From Clostridia bacterium (GTDB lineage Bacteria > Bacillota > Clostridia > Christensenellales > CAG-138): a stretch of 40,544 nucleotides of DNA. The stretch covers positions 1 through 40,544 of the forward strand of contig JAFSEB010000020.1 of NCBI GenBank assembly GCA_017435905.1. Direction: 5' to 3'. This document shows, piece by piece, positions 32,154-40,485 of this stretch (the first letter of the stretch is position 1; every line of letters starts with the position of its first letter). The position numbers and the translations under genes are program-made. The notes beneath the pieces were generated by a model. That model searched no databases, had not been told where the DNA came from, and was given only the letters and a program-made list of their open reading frames with translations.

Positions 32154-34022
32154 TCAGGGGCGTTTTTCCTTCAGCCCGGCAGTCAGCATGCGCACATAGG
32201 GCGAAGGGGACAGCATGCCGCAGTAGCCCCGTGCGGAAACGATAAGCTCCAGCCTGTCCTTTGCACGGGTGGCACCCACGTAGAAAAGGCGTGCTTCCTC
32301 CTCCGCAAAGGCCTCCTCCGACCGCTGCGGATCATCCTCCTGGGGCTGCGCAGGCAGAACGCCGTCGGTGAGGTCGATCAGATACACACGGTCAAACTCC
32401 CGTCCCTTTGCGGCATGAACGGTGGAAAGGGTGATGTTCGCCCCTTCTTCGCCGCCTTCAAAGGCGCAAAGCCGCTCCGCAAGGTCAAGGAGTTCCTGCG
32501 GTTTTTTCAAGCCCTCGCCAAGGGATGCAAGGATATCGATCTTCTGCTTGTCGTCCGGCTTTTCCGCAGGGCCGTTCGCCACGTGCCACGCTTCCACCAC
32601 CCCACGCACCGGCGAAAGCCTTGCGATGGCATGAAGCTCCGCAATGCGCTCACGGATGCGGTTTTCACGCCGTGTGCCCTCCGCAAGGGAAGCGAGCACC
32701 TCAAGGGGCGGTCTGGGATCGCCCTTTGCCTGCGCAGAAAGCACCGCCTCAAGATCGGTTTTCGATGCAAAGATATTCAGCCGGTGATAGACCTCCCGAA
32801 AGACGGAAACGCTGTCCGGGTAAAGGGCAAAGGTGAGCACCTTGAGGGCATAGCGCACCCGTGCGGCGGAAAAGAAATCCGCTGCACGCTCGCCCCGTGC
32901 TTCAAAGGCGATCCCCTTTTCCTGCAGCGGTGCAAGAAGGGGCAGCATGGATTCGTTGTTGCGGTACAGCACCGCCGCCGTCTGCCCCTCGGGCAAAGCG
33001 GCAAGCTCCCTGACAAGGTAGGCGTACTGGGCTTTTCTGTGGAGAAACTCCGCCACACGGATGGGAAGTCCCCCTGGCCTTGCGGCGTGCATCACCTTGG
33101 GATAACGGTTTTTGTTGCGGCGGATGAAATCCCCTGCGGCGGAGGCGATCACATGGGTGGAGCGGTAATTCGTTTCAAGGCGCAGAAGCTGCGCACCGCT
33201 GTAGATCTCCCGAAAGCGAAGGAAGATCTCCGGATAGGCGGCACGGAAGCCGTAGATGCTTTGATCCTCATCCCCCACCATGAACAATTCCCCGGGGGCG
33301 GCAAGAAGATACAGGATGCGGTGCTGGATATAGGAGGTATCCTGCGCCTCATCCACATTGATATAGGGATACTGCGCCCGAAGCCGTGCAAGCAGCCCTG
33401 CATCCTTTCTGAGAAGGCGGTATGCCATCAGCAGCTGGTCATCGAAATCCATGCATCCGGCTTCCCTGTTTTCGGCTTCATATGCCCTGTAAAGCGCCGG
33501 AAAATCGATGCCTTCAAAGGCGGCAGCGGCGATCTTTTCATCGTCCGGCAGCATGTTTTTGATGTGGGTGATACGGGAATCAAGGCGGTTGAGCAGCGCA
33601 TCATCCGGATATTCCGCTTCCGGAAACAGCTGCAGGTACAGCCGGCGCAGCAAAGGTCTTCGCTCCGTGAGAAGCTCCGGGAGCGCCGTTCCCGTTTCAC
33701 GGCAGTGCGCAAGGAGGATGCCCCTGCAGAGGCTGTGGATGGTGCGAAAGTCCGGCATATCCTTTTCCGCCGTCAGGAATGTTTCACGAAAGCGGCGGCG
33801 CATCTCCGCTGCGGCGGAACGGGAAAAAGTCACGGTCAGGATATGCTCCGCCGGAATGTTCCTGCACATGAGCATATACCCCGTTCTTGCCACGATGACG
33901 GTGGTCTTGCCGCTGCCGGGCACCGCAAGCAGCAGCGTATGCCGTTTTTCCGCACGCATCGCCGCAAGCTGCTGTGCATCGAGCACGATATGAAACTGTC
34001 GGAGAAATTCCGCTTCCTGCAT
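32154..34022 (-). CDS. UvrD/PcrA-like superfamily 1 DNA helicase
   Basis: ATP-dependent 3'-5' helicase, 622 residues. Motif I is AVPGSGKTT, Ia TFSRSAAAEMRRR, II VDEAQDTS, III GDEDQSIYGFRAA, IV LETNYRS, V STVHAAKGREFDRVYLI and VI LFYVGATRAKD. It is shorter than PcrA (about 720-750) and lacks the long C-terminal extension, so it is a small UvrD-type paralogue. Its role is probably repair or conflict resolution. Two ATGs lie at 34028 and 34022; AGGAAAGG abuts the first and is correctly spaced for the second. It is divergent from the WYL regulator gene. Confidence 0.92.
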   Translation of the reverse strand: MQEAEFLRQFHIVLDAQQLAAMRAEKRHTLLLAVPGSGKTTVIVARTGYMLMCRNIPAEHILTVTFSRSAAAEMRRRFRETFLTAEKDMPDFRTIHSLCRGILLAHCRETGTALPELLTERRPLLRRLYLQLFPEAEYPDDALLNRLDSRITHIKNMLPDDEKIAAAAFEGIDFPALYRAYEAENREAGCMDFDDQLLMAYRLLRKDAGLLARLRAQYPYINVDEAQDTSYIQHRILYLLAAPGELFMVGDEDQSIYGFRAAYPEIFLRFREIYSGAQLLRLETNYRSTHVIASAAGDFIRRNKNRYPKVMHAARPGGLPIRVAEFLHRKAQYAYLVRELAALPEGQTAAVLYRNNESMLPLLAPLQEKGIAFEARGERAADFFSAARVRYALKVLTFALYPDSVSVFREVYHRLNIFASKTDLEAVLSAQAKGDPRPPLEVLASLAEGTRRENRIRERIAELHAIARLSPVRGVVEAWHVANGPAEKPDDKQKIDILASLGEGLKKPQELLDLAERLCAFEGGEEGANITLSTVHAAKGREFDRVYLIDLTDGVLPAQPQEDDPQRSEEAFAEEEARLFYVGATRAKDRLELIVSARGYCGMLSPSPYVRMLTAGLKEKRP

Positions 34023-34091
34023 ATGCATCCTTTCCTGTGCCGTTTTTCCTTACCATTATACAAAGGAAATGCCCCTGCCGCAAACCCATGC

Positions 34092-34120
34092 TGTCATACA
34101 GCGGTAAAAAGTGGTAAAAT
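34092..34120 (+). promoter_or_regulatory. Promoter of the WYL regulator gene
   Basis: TGTCAT (34092-34097), a 17-base spacer and TAAAAT (34115-34120). AAAAGGAGG precedes ATG 34167. Confidence 0.6.
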
Positions 34121-34166
34121 ACGGACAAACGGCGCAGAACGAAACATCCCGAAAAGGAGGCCTTTT

Positions 34167-34862
34167 ATGGGCAGCACGGTTTTGAAAGCCCATTACATCC
34201 TTGATATCCTGAAAAAAGAAACGGACAGCAAACACCGGCTGACCGCAGCGGAGCTCTCCCTGCGCCTGATGAAAGAAGGCATCAAAGCGGAGCGGCGCAG
34301 CATTTACCGTGCCGTCAGGGCACTGCAGCAGCAGGGCGAAAGCATCGTCACCACAAGGCGGGGCTATTATTATGACCGCATTGCGGATGAGGATCTGCTG
34401 TTTGCCCTCAGCGCAGCCGTCACCGCCGCTTCTTTTTTGACGGAAGAACGCCGCACAGCCGTCCTTTCCGCCCTCTCGCAGCGTTTTGAAAAAGAGGCAG
34501 CGGCGCTGCTGCTTGCCCGGGCAGAGACCCTTGAGGGCACCCCACGGAAGGATGACTCGCTCTTCCTTTCCCTTTCCACCCTTTCAAGGGCCATCGATTC
34601 CCGTTTACAGGTGACTTTTCTTCTTCAGGAAGCGCCCGATGACCGCCTGCGTGCAAGCCCCTATGCCCTTGTCAACCGGGGAGACATCTGGCTGCTTCTC
34701 TGCACCCTGTCAAGGGAAGACAGTCTCTCCTGCATACCGGTGGAAGATCTCAGGGAGGTGCGCACCGAAGCGCAGCCCCGCCGCCATTTTTCCGAGGTTA
34801 GCCCTTACAAAACACGTTTCGATGCAAAGGATGCCTTTCGCACATTCCGTCCCGATGCATGA
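34167..34862 (+). CDS. WYL-domain transcriptional regulator
   Basis: A 231-residue protein with an N-terminal winged HTH (about 1-65: HYILDILKKETDSKHRLTAA, then RSIYRAVRALQQQGESIV). A central helical part follows, and then a WYL-like domain (about 135-215: LQVTFLLQEA, ASPYALVNRGDIWLLLCT, IPVEDLREVR). The WYL motif itself is degenerate. Members bind a ligand, sometimes single-stranded DNA or nucleotides, through this domain. The ATG at 34167 has an ideal GGAGG; a long frame open from 32415 upstream is the shadow of the helicase gene. It is divergent from that helicase, which may be its target. Confidence 0.82.
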   Translation: MGSTVLKAHYILDILKKETDSKHRLTAAELSLRLMKEGIKAERRSIYRAVRALQQQGESIVTTRRGYYYDRIADEDLLFALSAAVTAASFLTEERRTAVLSALSQRFEKEAAALLLARAETLEGTPRKDDSLFLSLSTLSRAIDSRLQVTFLLQEAPDDRLRASPYALVNRGDIWLLLCTLSREDSLSCIPVEDLREVRTEAQPRRHFSEVSPYKTRFDAKDAFRTFRPDA

Positions 34863-34969
34863 ACGGCGAATACCCCCTGCTTGACAGCAGCAAAGCAAAG
34901 GAATATATTTGGGATTGATCGTTTTTTATTACGTTATGCCCGGTGTAATCTGATCAAGAGGTGATCTCT

Positions 34970-36349
34970 GTGGAAAAACGCTATGAAATGGACATGTGCT
35001 CCGGCCCTGTCCTTAAAAAGATACTTGCCTTTTCGCTGCCGCTGATCCTTTCGAGCATGCTGCAGCTTTTGTTCAACGCTGCGGATATCGTGGTGGTCGG
35101 CCGCTTTGCAGGCCCCACCGCCCTTGCGGCTGTGGGTTCCACCGGTCCGCTCATCAATTTGATCCTGAACCTGTTCATGGGTCTTTCCGTAGGTGTCAGC
35201 GTAGCGGTGGCACGCCATTACGGCGCACGGGAATATGAAGATGTGCACGATACCGTTCACACCGCCATGCTGATGAGCCTTGTTTCGAGCCTGGTCTGCC
35301 TGATCCTCGGCGTGACGCTGGCCCGTCCCCTGCTGCGGCTGATGGGTTCCCCCGCCGATGTCATCGATCAGGCCGCCACCTATGTGCGCATCTATTTCTT
35401 CGGCGTGCCCGCAAGCCTGTTCTACAATTTCGGCAGCGGCATCCTGCGTGCCGTGGGCGACACGAAGCGCCCCCTTTATTACCTTAGCGTGGCCGGCGTT
35501 CTCAACGTCGCCCTCAACCTTGTTTTCGTGATCAAATTCCACATGGGCGTAGCGGGCGTGGCGCTTGCCACCATCATCTCCCAGTACCTTTCCGCAGCGC
35601 TCATCGGCCTTTGCCTGATCCGCAGCGAAAGCTGCTATCACCTGAACCCGAAGGAGCTTGCCTTCCACAAGGATAAGGCTGCCGCCATCGTTCGGGTGGG
35701 CGTTCCCGCCGGTCTGCAGGCCTCCGTGTTCTCCCTTTCCAACATCGTGATCCAGTCCGCCATCAACAGCTTCGGCTCCATCAATATGGCAGGCAGCGCC
35801 GCAGCCGCCAACATCGAAGGCTTCATTTACGTTGCGGTCAACTCCCTTGCCCAGGCTGCCCTTTCCTTCACCAGCCAGAACATGGGCGCAAAGCGCTATG
35901 ACCGCATCGGCAAGATCTGCGGCGTCACGCTGCTGCTGGTGCTTCTGATCGGCTCCTTCGTGGGCATTTCCAGCGTCATCTTCAGCAAAACGCTCCTCGG
36001 CCTTTATTCCACCGACCCTGCCGTTATCGCAGCCGGCGTGATCCGCCTGACCATCATCGGCCTCACCTACCCCCTGTGCGGCATCATGGATTCCCTTGCC
36101 TGCATGATGCGAGGCATGGGCAAATCCCTTGGGCCCATGATCGTCACCATCCTCGGCGCCTGCGGTCTTCGCATCGTGTGGATCTACCTTGTGCTGCCGC
36201 TCAATCCCACGTTCTCCATGCTGTTCTTTTCCTACCCCATCACATGGACCATCACGAGCCTGACACATTTCGTGTTCTATGTGTTCACACGGCGCGGCAT
36301 CCTTCGCAAAGCAGCTGCGGAGGGATGGGTGCCTCCGCAGGAAGACTGA
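34970..36349 (+). CDS. MATE-family efflux protein
   Basis: Second MATE exporter in the window, 459 residues, with twelve membrane segments. Motifs are SLPLILSSMLQLLFNAADIV, VVGRFAGPTALAAVGSTGPL and GILRAVGDTKRPL. It belongs to the NorM/DinF-like subgroup common in Clostridia and is clearly different from the copy at 10597. The start is GTG 34970 with AGAGGTGAT upstream; an in-frame GTG at 34961 would overlap that site. The substrate is unknown. It follows the WYL regulator gene by about 107 bases on the same strand. Confidence 0.92.
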   Translation: MEKRYEMDMCSGPVLKKILAFSLPLILSSMLQLLFNAADIVVVGRFAGPTALAAVGSTGPLINLILNLFMGLSVGVSVAVARHYGAREYEDVHDTVHTAMLMSLVSSLVCLILGVTLARPLLRLMGSPADVIDQAATYVRIYFFGVPASLFYNFGSGILRAVGDTKRPLYYLSVAGVLNVALNLVFVIKFHMGVAGVALATIISQYLSAALIGLCLIRSESCYHLNPKELAFHKDKAAAIVRVGVPAGLQASVFSLSNIVIQSAINSFGSINMAGSAAAANIEGFIYVAVNSLAQAALSFTSQNMGAKRYDRIGKICGVTLLLVLLIGSFVGISSVIFSKTLLGLYSTDPAVIAAGVIRLTIIGLTYPLCGIMDSLACMMRGMGKSLGPMIVTILGACGLRIVWIYLVLPLNPTFSMLFFSYPITWTITSLTHFVFYVFTRRGILRKAAAEGWVPPQED

Positions 36350-36358
36350 TAAATTTCA

Positions 36359-36388
36359 TTGTTCTTTTCCCCGGCTGTATGGTATGAT
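36359..36388 (+). promoter_or_regulatory. Promoter of smr-trkAH
   Basis: TTGTTC (36359-36364), an 18-base spacer and an extended -10 TGGTATGAT (TATGAT at 36383-36388). GGAGG precedes ATG 36419. Confidence 0.6.
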
Positions 36389-36418
36389 TAAGGATAATTT
36401 CTATCCTTCGGAGGTGCC

Positions 36419-36664
36419 ATGCAGCCGGGTTTTCATACCGTTGACCTGCACGGAAAAAACCGTGTGCAGGCAAAGATCGCCGTGGATGCCGCCCTGCGCC
36501 GGGCGGACGGCAGCTGCTACCGGCTGCGGCTCATACACGGGCACAACAGCGGCACGCAGATCCGTGACCTCATACGGGAGGAATACGCCGCTCACCCCAA
36601 GGTGAAGCGGATCCAAGCCGGCCCGAACCCGGGCATTACGGAGCTTGTTCTCAGGGAGCTTTGA
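36419..36664 (+). CDS. Stand-alone Smr-domain protein
   Basis: An 81-residue protein consisting only of a Smr (small MutS-related) domain. The DLHG motif (VDLHGKNRVQAKIAVDAAL, Asp9-Gly12) and RLIHGHNSGTQIRDLIREE are present. Smr domains are nucleases or nucleic-acid-binding modules, usually found at the C-terminus of MutS2 and acting on branched DNA or on mRNA of stalled ribosomes. Here the domain is alone, 36 bases upstream of trkA and probably on the same transcript. That link may be incidental. Confidence 0.86.
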   Translation: MQPGFHTVDLHGKNRVQAKIAVDAALRRADGSCYRLRLIHGHNSGTQIRDLIREEYAAHPKVKRIQAGPNPGITELVLREL

Positions 36665-36700
36665 TCCCTCAGCCACTTTTACTGTTCAGGAGATACTAAA

Positions 36701-38071
36701 ATGAAGATCGTCATCGTGGGAGACGGCAAGGTCGGCTATACGCTGACAAAACGCCTTTCGGAAGAGGGGCACGATATCGTCGTGATCGACAGGGACAGAA
36801 ATGTTTTGCTGCAGTCGCAGGAAATGCTGGATGTTGCTGTTGTGGACGGCAACGGCGCCAGCGTGGAAGTGCAGCTTGAAGCAGGCGTTGCAACGAGCGA
36901 CCTGCTCATTGCTGCCACATCCGGAGACGAGATCAACCTTTTGTGCTGCGTGGTTGCACGAAAGCTCGGCTGCCGCCACACCATTGCCCGTGTGCGCAAC
37001 CCGGAATACGACCAGCAGATCGGTTTCTTGAAGGACGAGCTTGGTCTTTCCATGGTCATCAACCCGGAAAAGCAGGCTGCCCTTGAGATCTTCCGCCTGC
37101 TGCAGTTCCCCACCTTCCTGAAGCGTGATTCCTTTGCAAAGGGCAGCGTGGAGCTGGTGGAGCTGAAAATCAAGGAAGGAAACGTGCTCGCCGGGAAGCG
37201 GCTCGACCAGTTCCGTACCCTTGCCAATGTCAACGCCCTCGTCTGCGCTGTGGACAGGGGCGATACCATCACCATCCCCAAGGGCAATTTCACCCTGCAG
37301 GTGGGCGACAAGATCACCATTGCGGCGGATGCGGGCGACCTTGTGAAGCTCATCAAGAACCTTGGCGTTTACACCCCCAAGGCACAGCATGTGATGATCA
37401 TCGGCGGCAGCCGCACCGCCAAATACCTTGCGCAGCGGCTCATCCGCAGCAAGGCGAAGCTCACCATTATCGAAAAGGATAAGGACCGCTGCCTTGCCCT
37501 GTCGGAAGACCTGCCGGAAGCAACCGTGGTGCACGGCAACGGCACCGTACAGGAACTGCTGCTTGAAGAGGGAATCGCCAAGATGGATGCGGTGGTCACC
37601 CTCACGGGCATGGACGAGGAAAACCTTATCGTCTCCATGTTTGCGGATTATCTCGGCGTTCCCAAATCCGTCACGAAGATCAACCGCACGGAGTATAACA
37701 ACGTTTACGAAAGCCGGGGCATCGACAGCACCGTCAGCCCCAAGCTGCTGACGGCGGATGGGATCATCCGCTATGTGCGTGCCATGGATGACACCACGGG
37801 CATGTCTGCGGTGACGCTCTACCGCATCGTGGACGGGCAGGCAGAGGCGCTGGAGTTTACGGTGAAAAACGAGACGAACTACACGAACACACCGCTCATG
37901 AAGCTCCGCATGAAGCCGAACATCCTTATTGCCAGCATCATCCGCCAAAGGAAGGTGATCATCCCCTCCGGTCAGGATGAGATCAAAAAGGGTGACAATG
38001 TGATCATCGTGACCACGGCAGATCATGCCGTTTCCGAACTCAGGGACATTTTCATCGAGGAAGACGCATGA
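36701..38071 (+). CDS. trkA: Trk potassium uptake system, NAD-binding regulator TrkA
   Basis: Cytoplasmic gating subunit of 456 residues with two RCK repeats. Each has a Rossmann nucleotide-binding half and a TrkA-C half. Repeat 1 begins MKIVIVGDGKVGYTLTKRLS and repeat 2 VMIIGGSRTAKYLAQRLI. Nucleotide-site acids are in VIDRDRN and IEKDKDR, and AVVDGNGAS and VVHGNGTVQ match the conserved second motif. The TrkA-C segment VIIPSGQDEIKKGDNVIIV ends the protein. It overlaps trkH by four bases (ATGA), so the pair is translationally coupled. Confidence 0.95.
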   Translation: MKIVIVGDGKVGYTLTKRLSEEGHDIVVIDRDRNVLLQSQEMLDVAVVDGNGASVEVQLEAGVATSDLLIAATSGDEINLLCCVVARKLGCRHTIARVRNPEYDQQIGFLKDELGLSMVINPEKQAALEIFRLLQFPTFLKRDSFAKGSVELVELKIKEGNVLAGKRLDQFRTLANVNALVCAVDRGDTITIPKGNFTLQVGDKITIAADAGDLVKLIKNLGVYTPKAQHVMIIGGSRTAKYLAQRLIRSKAKLTIIEKDKDRCLALSEDLPEATVVHGNGTVQELLLEEGIAKMDAVVTLTGMDEENLIVSMFADYLGVPKSVTKINRTEYNNVYESRGIDSTVSPKLLTADGIIRYVRAMDDTTGMSAVTLYRIVDGQAEALEFTVKNETNYTNTPLMKLRMKPNILIASIIRQRKVIIPSGQDEIKKGDNVIIVTTADHAVSELRDIFIEEDA

Positions 38072-39561
38072 ACATAAAAGCCATCGGTTTTTATATCGGG
38101 CATATCCTGCGCATAGAGGGGATCCTTCTTGTCCCTGCGCTGCTGATCGCCGCATACAGGCAGGAAGTTGCTTCCTTCCACGGCTTTGGCATCACCATCC
38201 TTGCGGTGCTGGCGGTGGGCATGCTGCTGCTGTTCCTCTGCAGCAACAGGGGAAATCTGCGTGAAGGCAAATGGAGCTCCCACTTCGGCGGCGAGATCCG
38301 TGCGAAGGAAGGCTTTGTGATCACATCGCTGGGATGGATCGTACTTTCGCTGTTCGGTGCGCTGCCCTTCTATATTTCCGGCGCCATCCCGAAATATATC
38401 GATTGCTGGTTTGAAACGGTCTCCGGCTTTACCACCACCGGCGCCACCATCCTTTCCGAGATCGAAACGCTGCCCATGAGCATCCTTTACTGGCGTTCCT
38501 TCACCCATTGGATCGGCGGCATGGGCGTGCTGGTATTCCTGCTGGCGATCGTCCCCATGTCAAAGGGCACCGGTGAGACCTTTCACCTGCTGCGTGCGGA
38601 AAGTCCCGGCCCTTCCGTGGGCAAGCTGACGCCCAGGCTGAGACACACCGCCCGTATCCTCTACCTGATCTACGTTGCGCTGACTGTGATAATGGTGGTA
38701 TTCCTGTTAGTGGGCGGCATGCCGCTGTTTGACTCCATCACCACCGCCTTCGGCACAGCAGGCACCGGCGGCTTTGCCATCAAAAACGCAAGCATCGCAG
38801 CTTATGACAGCGCTTACCTGCAGATCGTTATCGGCGTATTCATGCTGATCTTCGGCATCAACTTCAACGTGTTTTATCTGGTGCTCGTTGGGCGGGCAGC
38901 ACAGGCATTCAAAAGCGAGGAGCTGCGGCTGTACCTTGGCATCATCGGCGTTTCCACGCTGGCCATCTCACTCAACGTGCTGCCCATGTTTTCAAACTTC
39001 TGGGATGCGCTGCACCACAGCTTCTTTCAGGTATCCTCCATCATCACCACAACGGGCTTTGCCACGGTGGATTTCAACCTGTGGCCGGAGTTTTCCCGTA
39101 TGCTGCTGGTGCTGCTGACCGTGATCGGTGCATGTGCCGGTTCCACCGGCGGCGGTATCAAGGTTGCCCGTGTGGTCATCCTTTGGAAAGCGCTCAAAAG
39201 CGATATGCAGAAAATGCTGCGCCCCCGTACGGTAAAGGCGGTATGCGTGGACGGCAAGATCCTTGACGACCATGTGATAAAGGGCGTGTTCTCCTATATG
39301 ACGGCTTTCGTGTTCGTTGTTCTTGTCTCCATTCTCCTTGTTTCCTTTGAAAATTTTGACATGGAGACCACCGTTACGGCAGTCATCACCTGCATCAGCA
39401 ATGTAGGTCCCGGTCTTGGCATGGTAGGCCCCACGGGCAATTTCTCCGCTTTCTCCGTGCTCAGCAAGCTGGTGCTGACGGCGGACATGCTCATCGGCAG
39501 GCTGGAGATCTTCCCCATGCTGCTGCTGTTCTCCGCCTCCACATGGAAAAGCAGAACGTGA
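38068..39561 (+). CDS. trkH: Trk potassium uptake system, channel subunit TrkH
   Basis: Membrane K+ transporter of 497 residues built from four M1-P-M2 repeats. Selectivity-filter regions can be seen: VSGFTTTGATIL, FGTAGTGGFAIKN, SSIITTTGFATVDF and SNVGPGLGMVGPT. Other landmarks are HWIGGMGVLVFLLAIVP and the gating loop GACAGSTGGGIKVARV. Together with TrkA it forms a nucleotide-regulated K+ uptake system. It is last in the operon and followed by a strong terminator. Confidence 0.96.
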   Translation: MNIKAIGFYIGHILRIEGILLVPALLIAAYRQEVASFHGFGITILAVLAVGMLLLFLCSNRGNLREGKWSSHFGGEIRAKEGFVITSLGWIVLSLFGALPFYISGAIPKYIDCWFETVSGFTTTGATILSEIETLPMSILYWRSFTHWIGGMGVLVFLLAIVPMSKGTGETFHLLRAESPGPSVGKLTPRLRHTARILYLIYVALTVIMVVFLLVGGMPLFDSITTAFGTAGTGGFAIKNASIAAYDSAYLQIVIGVFMLIFGINFNVFYLVLVGRAAQAFKSEELRLYLGIIGVSTLAISLNVLPMFSNFWDALHHSFFQVSSIITTTGFATVDFNLWPEFSRMLLVLLTVIGACAGSTGGGIKVARVVILWKALKSDMQKMLRPRTVKAVCVDGKILDDHVIKGVFSYMTAFVFVVLVSILLVSFENFDMETTVTAVITCISNVGPGLGMVGPTGNFSAFSVLSKLVLTADMLIGRLEIFPMLLLFSASTWKSRT

Positions 39562-39567
39562 ACCACG

Positions 39568-39595
39568 GTTCCCACAGCAATGTGGGAACTTTTTT
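39568..39595 (+). terminator. Terminator of trkAH
   Basis: Nine-base stem GTTCCCACA/TGTGGGAAC with a GCAA tetraloop and six T residues. Confidence 0.9.
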
Positions 39596-39627
39596 CTGTT
39601 TTATCAAGAATAATTCGATTCTTTGGA

Positions 39628-39656
39628 TTGACAGCACCGCAGGAATCTGTTAAAAT
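39628..39656 (+). promoter_or_regulatory. Promoter of the tRNA cluster
   Basis: Consensus TTGACA (39628-39633), an exact 17-base spacer and TAAAAT (39651-39656). Confidence 0.85.
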
Positions 39657-39724
39657 ACATTACTGTCGGCAGAGACACCGCTGCCGCACAGCCGGAAACG
39701 GCACGCGCTTTGTAAAAGGGATGT

Positions 39725-39801
39725 GCGCCTGTAGCTCAGCAGGATAGAGCAACGGCCTTCTAAGCCGTAGGTCCCGGGTTCGAATCCCTGCGGGCGCGCC
39801 A
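39725..39801 (+). tRNA. tRNA-Arg (anticodon TCT)
   Basis: Acceptor GCGCCTG/CGGGCGC, anticodon stem ACGGC/GCCGT, loop CTTCTAA with anticodon TCT, T-loop GTTCGAATC, encoded CCA. First of six tRNA genes read from one promoter. Confidence 0.97.
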
Positions 39802-39806
39802 AACAT

Positions 39807-39884
39807 GGTGGCTGTAGTTCAGTTGGTTAGAGCGCCAGATTGTGGCTCTGGAGGTCGTGGGTTCGAATCCCACCAGCCACCCCA
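39807..39884 (+). tRNA. tRNA-His (anticodon GTG)
   Basis: Acceptor GTGGCTG/CAGCCAC with the extra 5' G (position 39807) that is the identity element of tRNA-His. Anticodon stem CCAGA/TCTGG, loop TTGTGGC, encoded CCA. Confidence 0.97.
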
Positions 39885-39915
39885 TTTATTTTTCCATACG
39901 GTGCGCCGGAGTCGT

Positions 39916-39990
39916 TGGGGTGTCGCCAAGCGGTAAGGCACGGGACTTTGACTCCCGCACTCGTAGGTTCAAATCCTGCCACCCCAGCCA
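39916..39990 (+). tRNA. tRNA-Gln (anticodon TTG)
   Basis: Acceptor TGGGGTG/CACCCCA, anticodon stem CGGGA/TCCCG, loop CTTTGAC with anticodon TTG, encoded CCA. Confidence 0.97.
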
Positions 39991-39995
39991 GATTT

Positions 39996-40071
39996 GACCC
40001 GTTAGCTCAGCCGGTAGAGCACTTGACTTTTAATCAAGGTGTCCGGAGTTCGAATCTCCGACGGGTCACCA
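39996..40071 (+). tRNA. tRNA-Lys (anticodon TTT)
   Basis: Acceptor GACCCGT/ACGGGTC, anticodon stem CTTGA/TCAAG, loop CTTTTAA with anticodon TTT, encoded CCA. Confidence 0.97.
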
Positions 40072-40090
40072 TTTTCTTTTCGGCGCAAAT

Positions 40091-40175
40091 GCGGGCGTGG
40101 CGGAATTGGCAGACGCGCCGGATTTAGGTTCCGGTGCCGAAAGGTGTATGAGTTCGAGTCTCTTCGCCCGCACCA
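40091..40175 (+). tRNA. tRNA-Leu (anticodon TAG)
   Basis: Class II tRNA of 85 bases with a long variable arm. Acceptor GCGGGCG/CGCCCGC, anticodon stem CCGGA/TCCGG, loop TTTAGGT with anticodon TAG, encoded CCA. Confidence 0.97.
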
Positions 40176-40189
40176 AGTTGCTGCAACAT

Positions 40190-40263
40190 GCGGGTATAGT
40201 GTAATGGTAACACATTAGCCTTCCAAGCTGAGATAGAGGGTTCGAGTCCCTTTACCCGCTCCA
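40190..40263 (+). tRNA. tRNA-Gly (anticodon TCC)
   Basis: Acceptor GCGGGTA/TACCCGC, anticodon stem TTAGC/GCTGA with one T-G pair, loop CTTCCAA with anticodon TCC, encoded CCA. The 3' end of this gene recurs, mostly inverted, in the repeat region that follows. Confidence 0.96.
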
Positions 40264-40302
40264 AAAACAATAAACACCCAAAAGGGTGTTTTTATTGTTT
40301 TT
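40264..40302 (+). terminator. Terminator of the tRNA cluster
   Basis: ACACCC/GGGTGT with an AAAA loop, extended by AACAATA and TTATTGTT. The pairing continues into the tRNA: CCCGCTCC from the tRNA-Gly 3' end pairs with GGAGCGGG at 40303-40310. The whole element is a hairpin of about 25 base pairs with a two-base bulge. Confidence 0.75.
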
Positions 40303-40331
40303 GGAGCGGGCTTTTGATGGAGGGACTCGAA
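40273..40331. repeat. Direct repeat, copy 1 (terminator hairpin plus inverted tRNA 3'-end-like sequence)
   Basis: This 59-base sequence recurs exactly at 40486-40544. Its second half, read on the minus strand, is TTCGAGTCCCTCC, then ATCAAAAG, then CCCGCTCC. That resembles the T-arm and acceptor end of the adjacent tRNA-Gly (TTCGAGTCCC, then TTTA, then CCCGCTCC). Confidence 0.85.
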
Positions 40332-40372
40332 GGGCGGATCAGAAAAAGCAACAGTGTTGCTTTTTCCCGCCC
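40332..40372. repeat. Long hairpin between the two direct repeats
   Basis: GGGCGG and CCGCCC flank an 11-base perfect stem GAAAAAGCAAC/GTTGCTTTTTC with a three-base loop (40342-40366). The remaining spacer to 40485 is GC-rich and holds a second fragment GAGTCCCTTTACCC (40441-40454) matching the tRNA-Gly T-arm region. No gene is seen. Confidence 0.6.
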
Positions 40373-40485
40373 CGGGTTTTGCGGCACAGGCCGCCGCACG
40401 CCGTGCGGAGCACAAGTAAGGCGATGCCGATGCGCAAAACGAGTCCCTTTACCCCTGCAGCTGTCCCCCCGGCACCTTTACAAAT

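Noticed and set aside
32415..34166. Plus-strand frame that would extend the WYL regulator by about 580 codons
   Set aside because: It is antisense to the helicase. The real start at 34167 has an ideal ribosome binding site and promoter.
39840..40127. Plus-strand open frame across the tRNA cluster
   Set aside because: It consists of translated tRNA sequence ([23 protein letters not shown]) and is not a protein gene.
40215..40415. Minus-strand open frame of 66 codons over tRNA-Gly and the repeats
   Set aside because: Its C-terminal part is simply the translated complement of the tRNA gene (GKGTRTLYLSL), a frequent annotation artefact.
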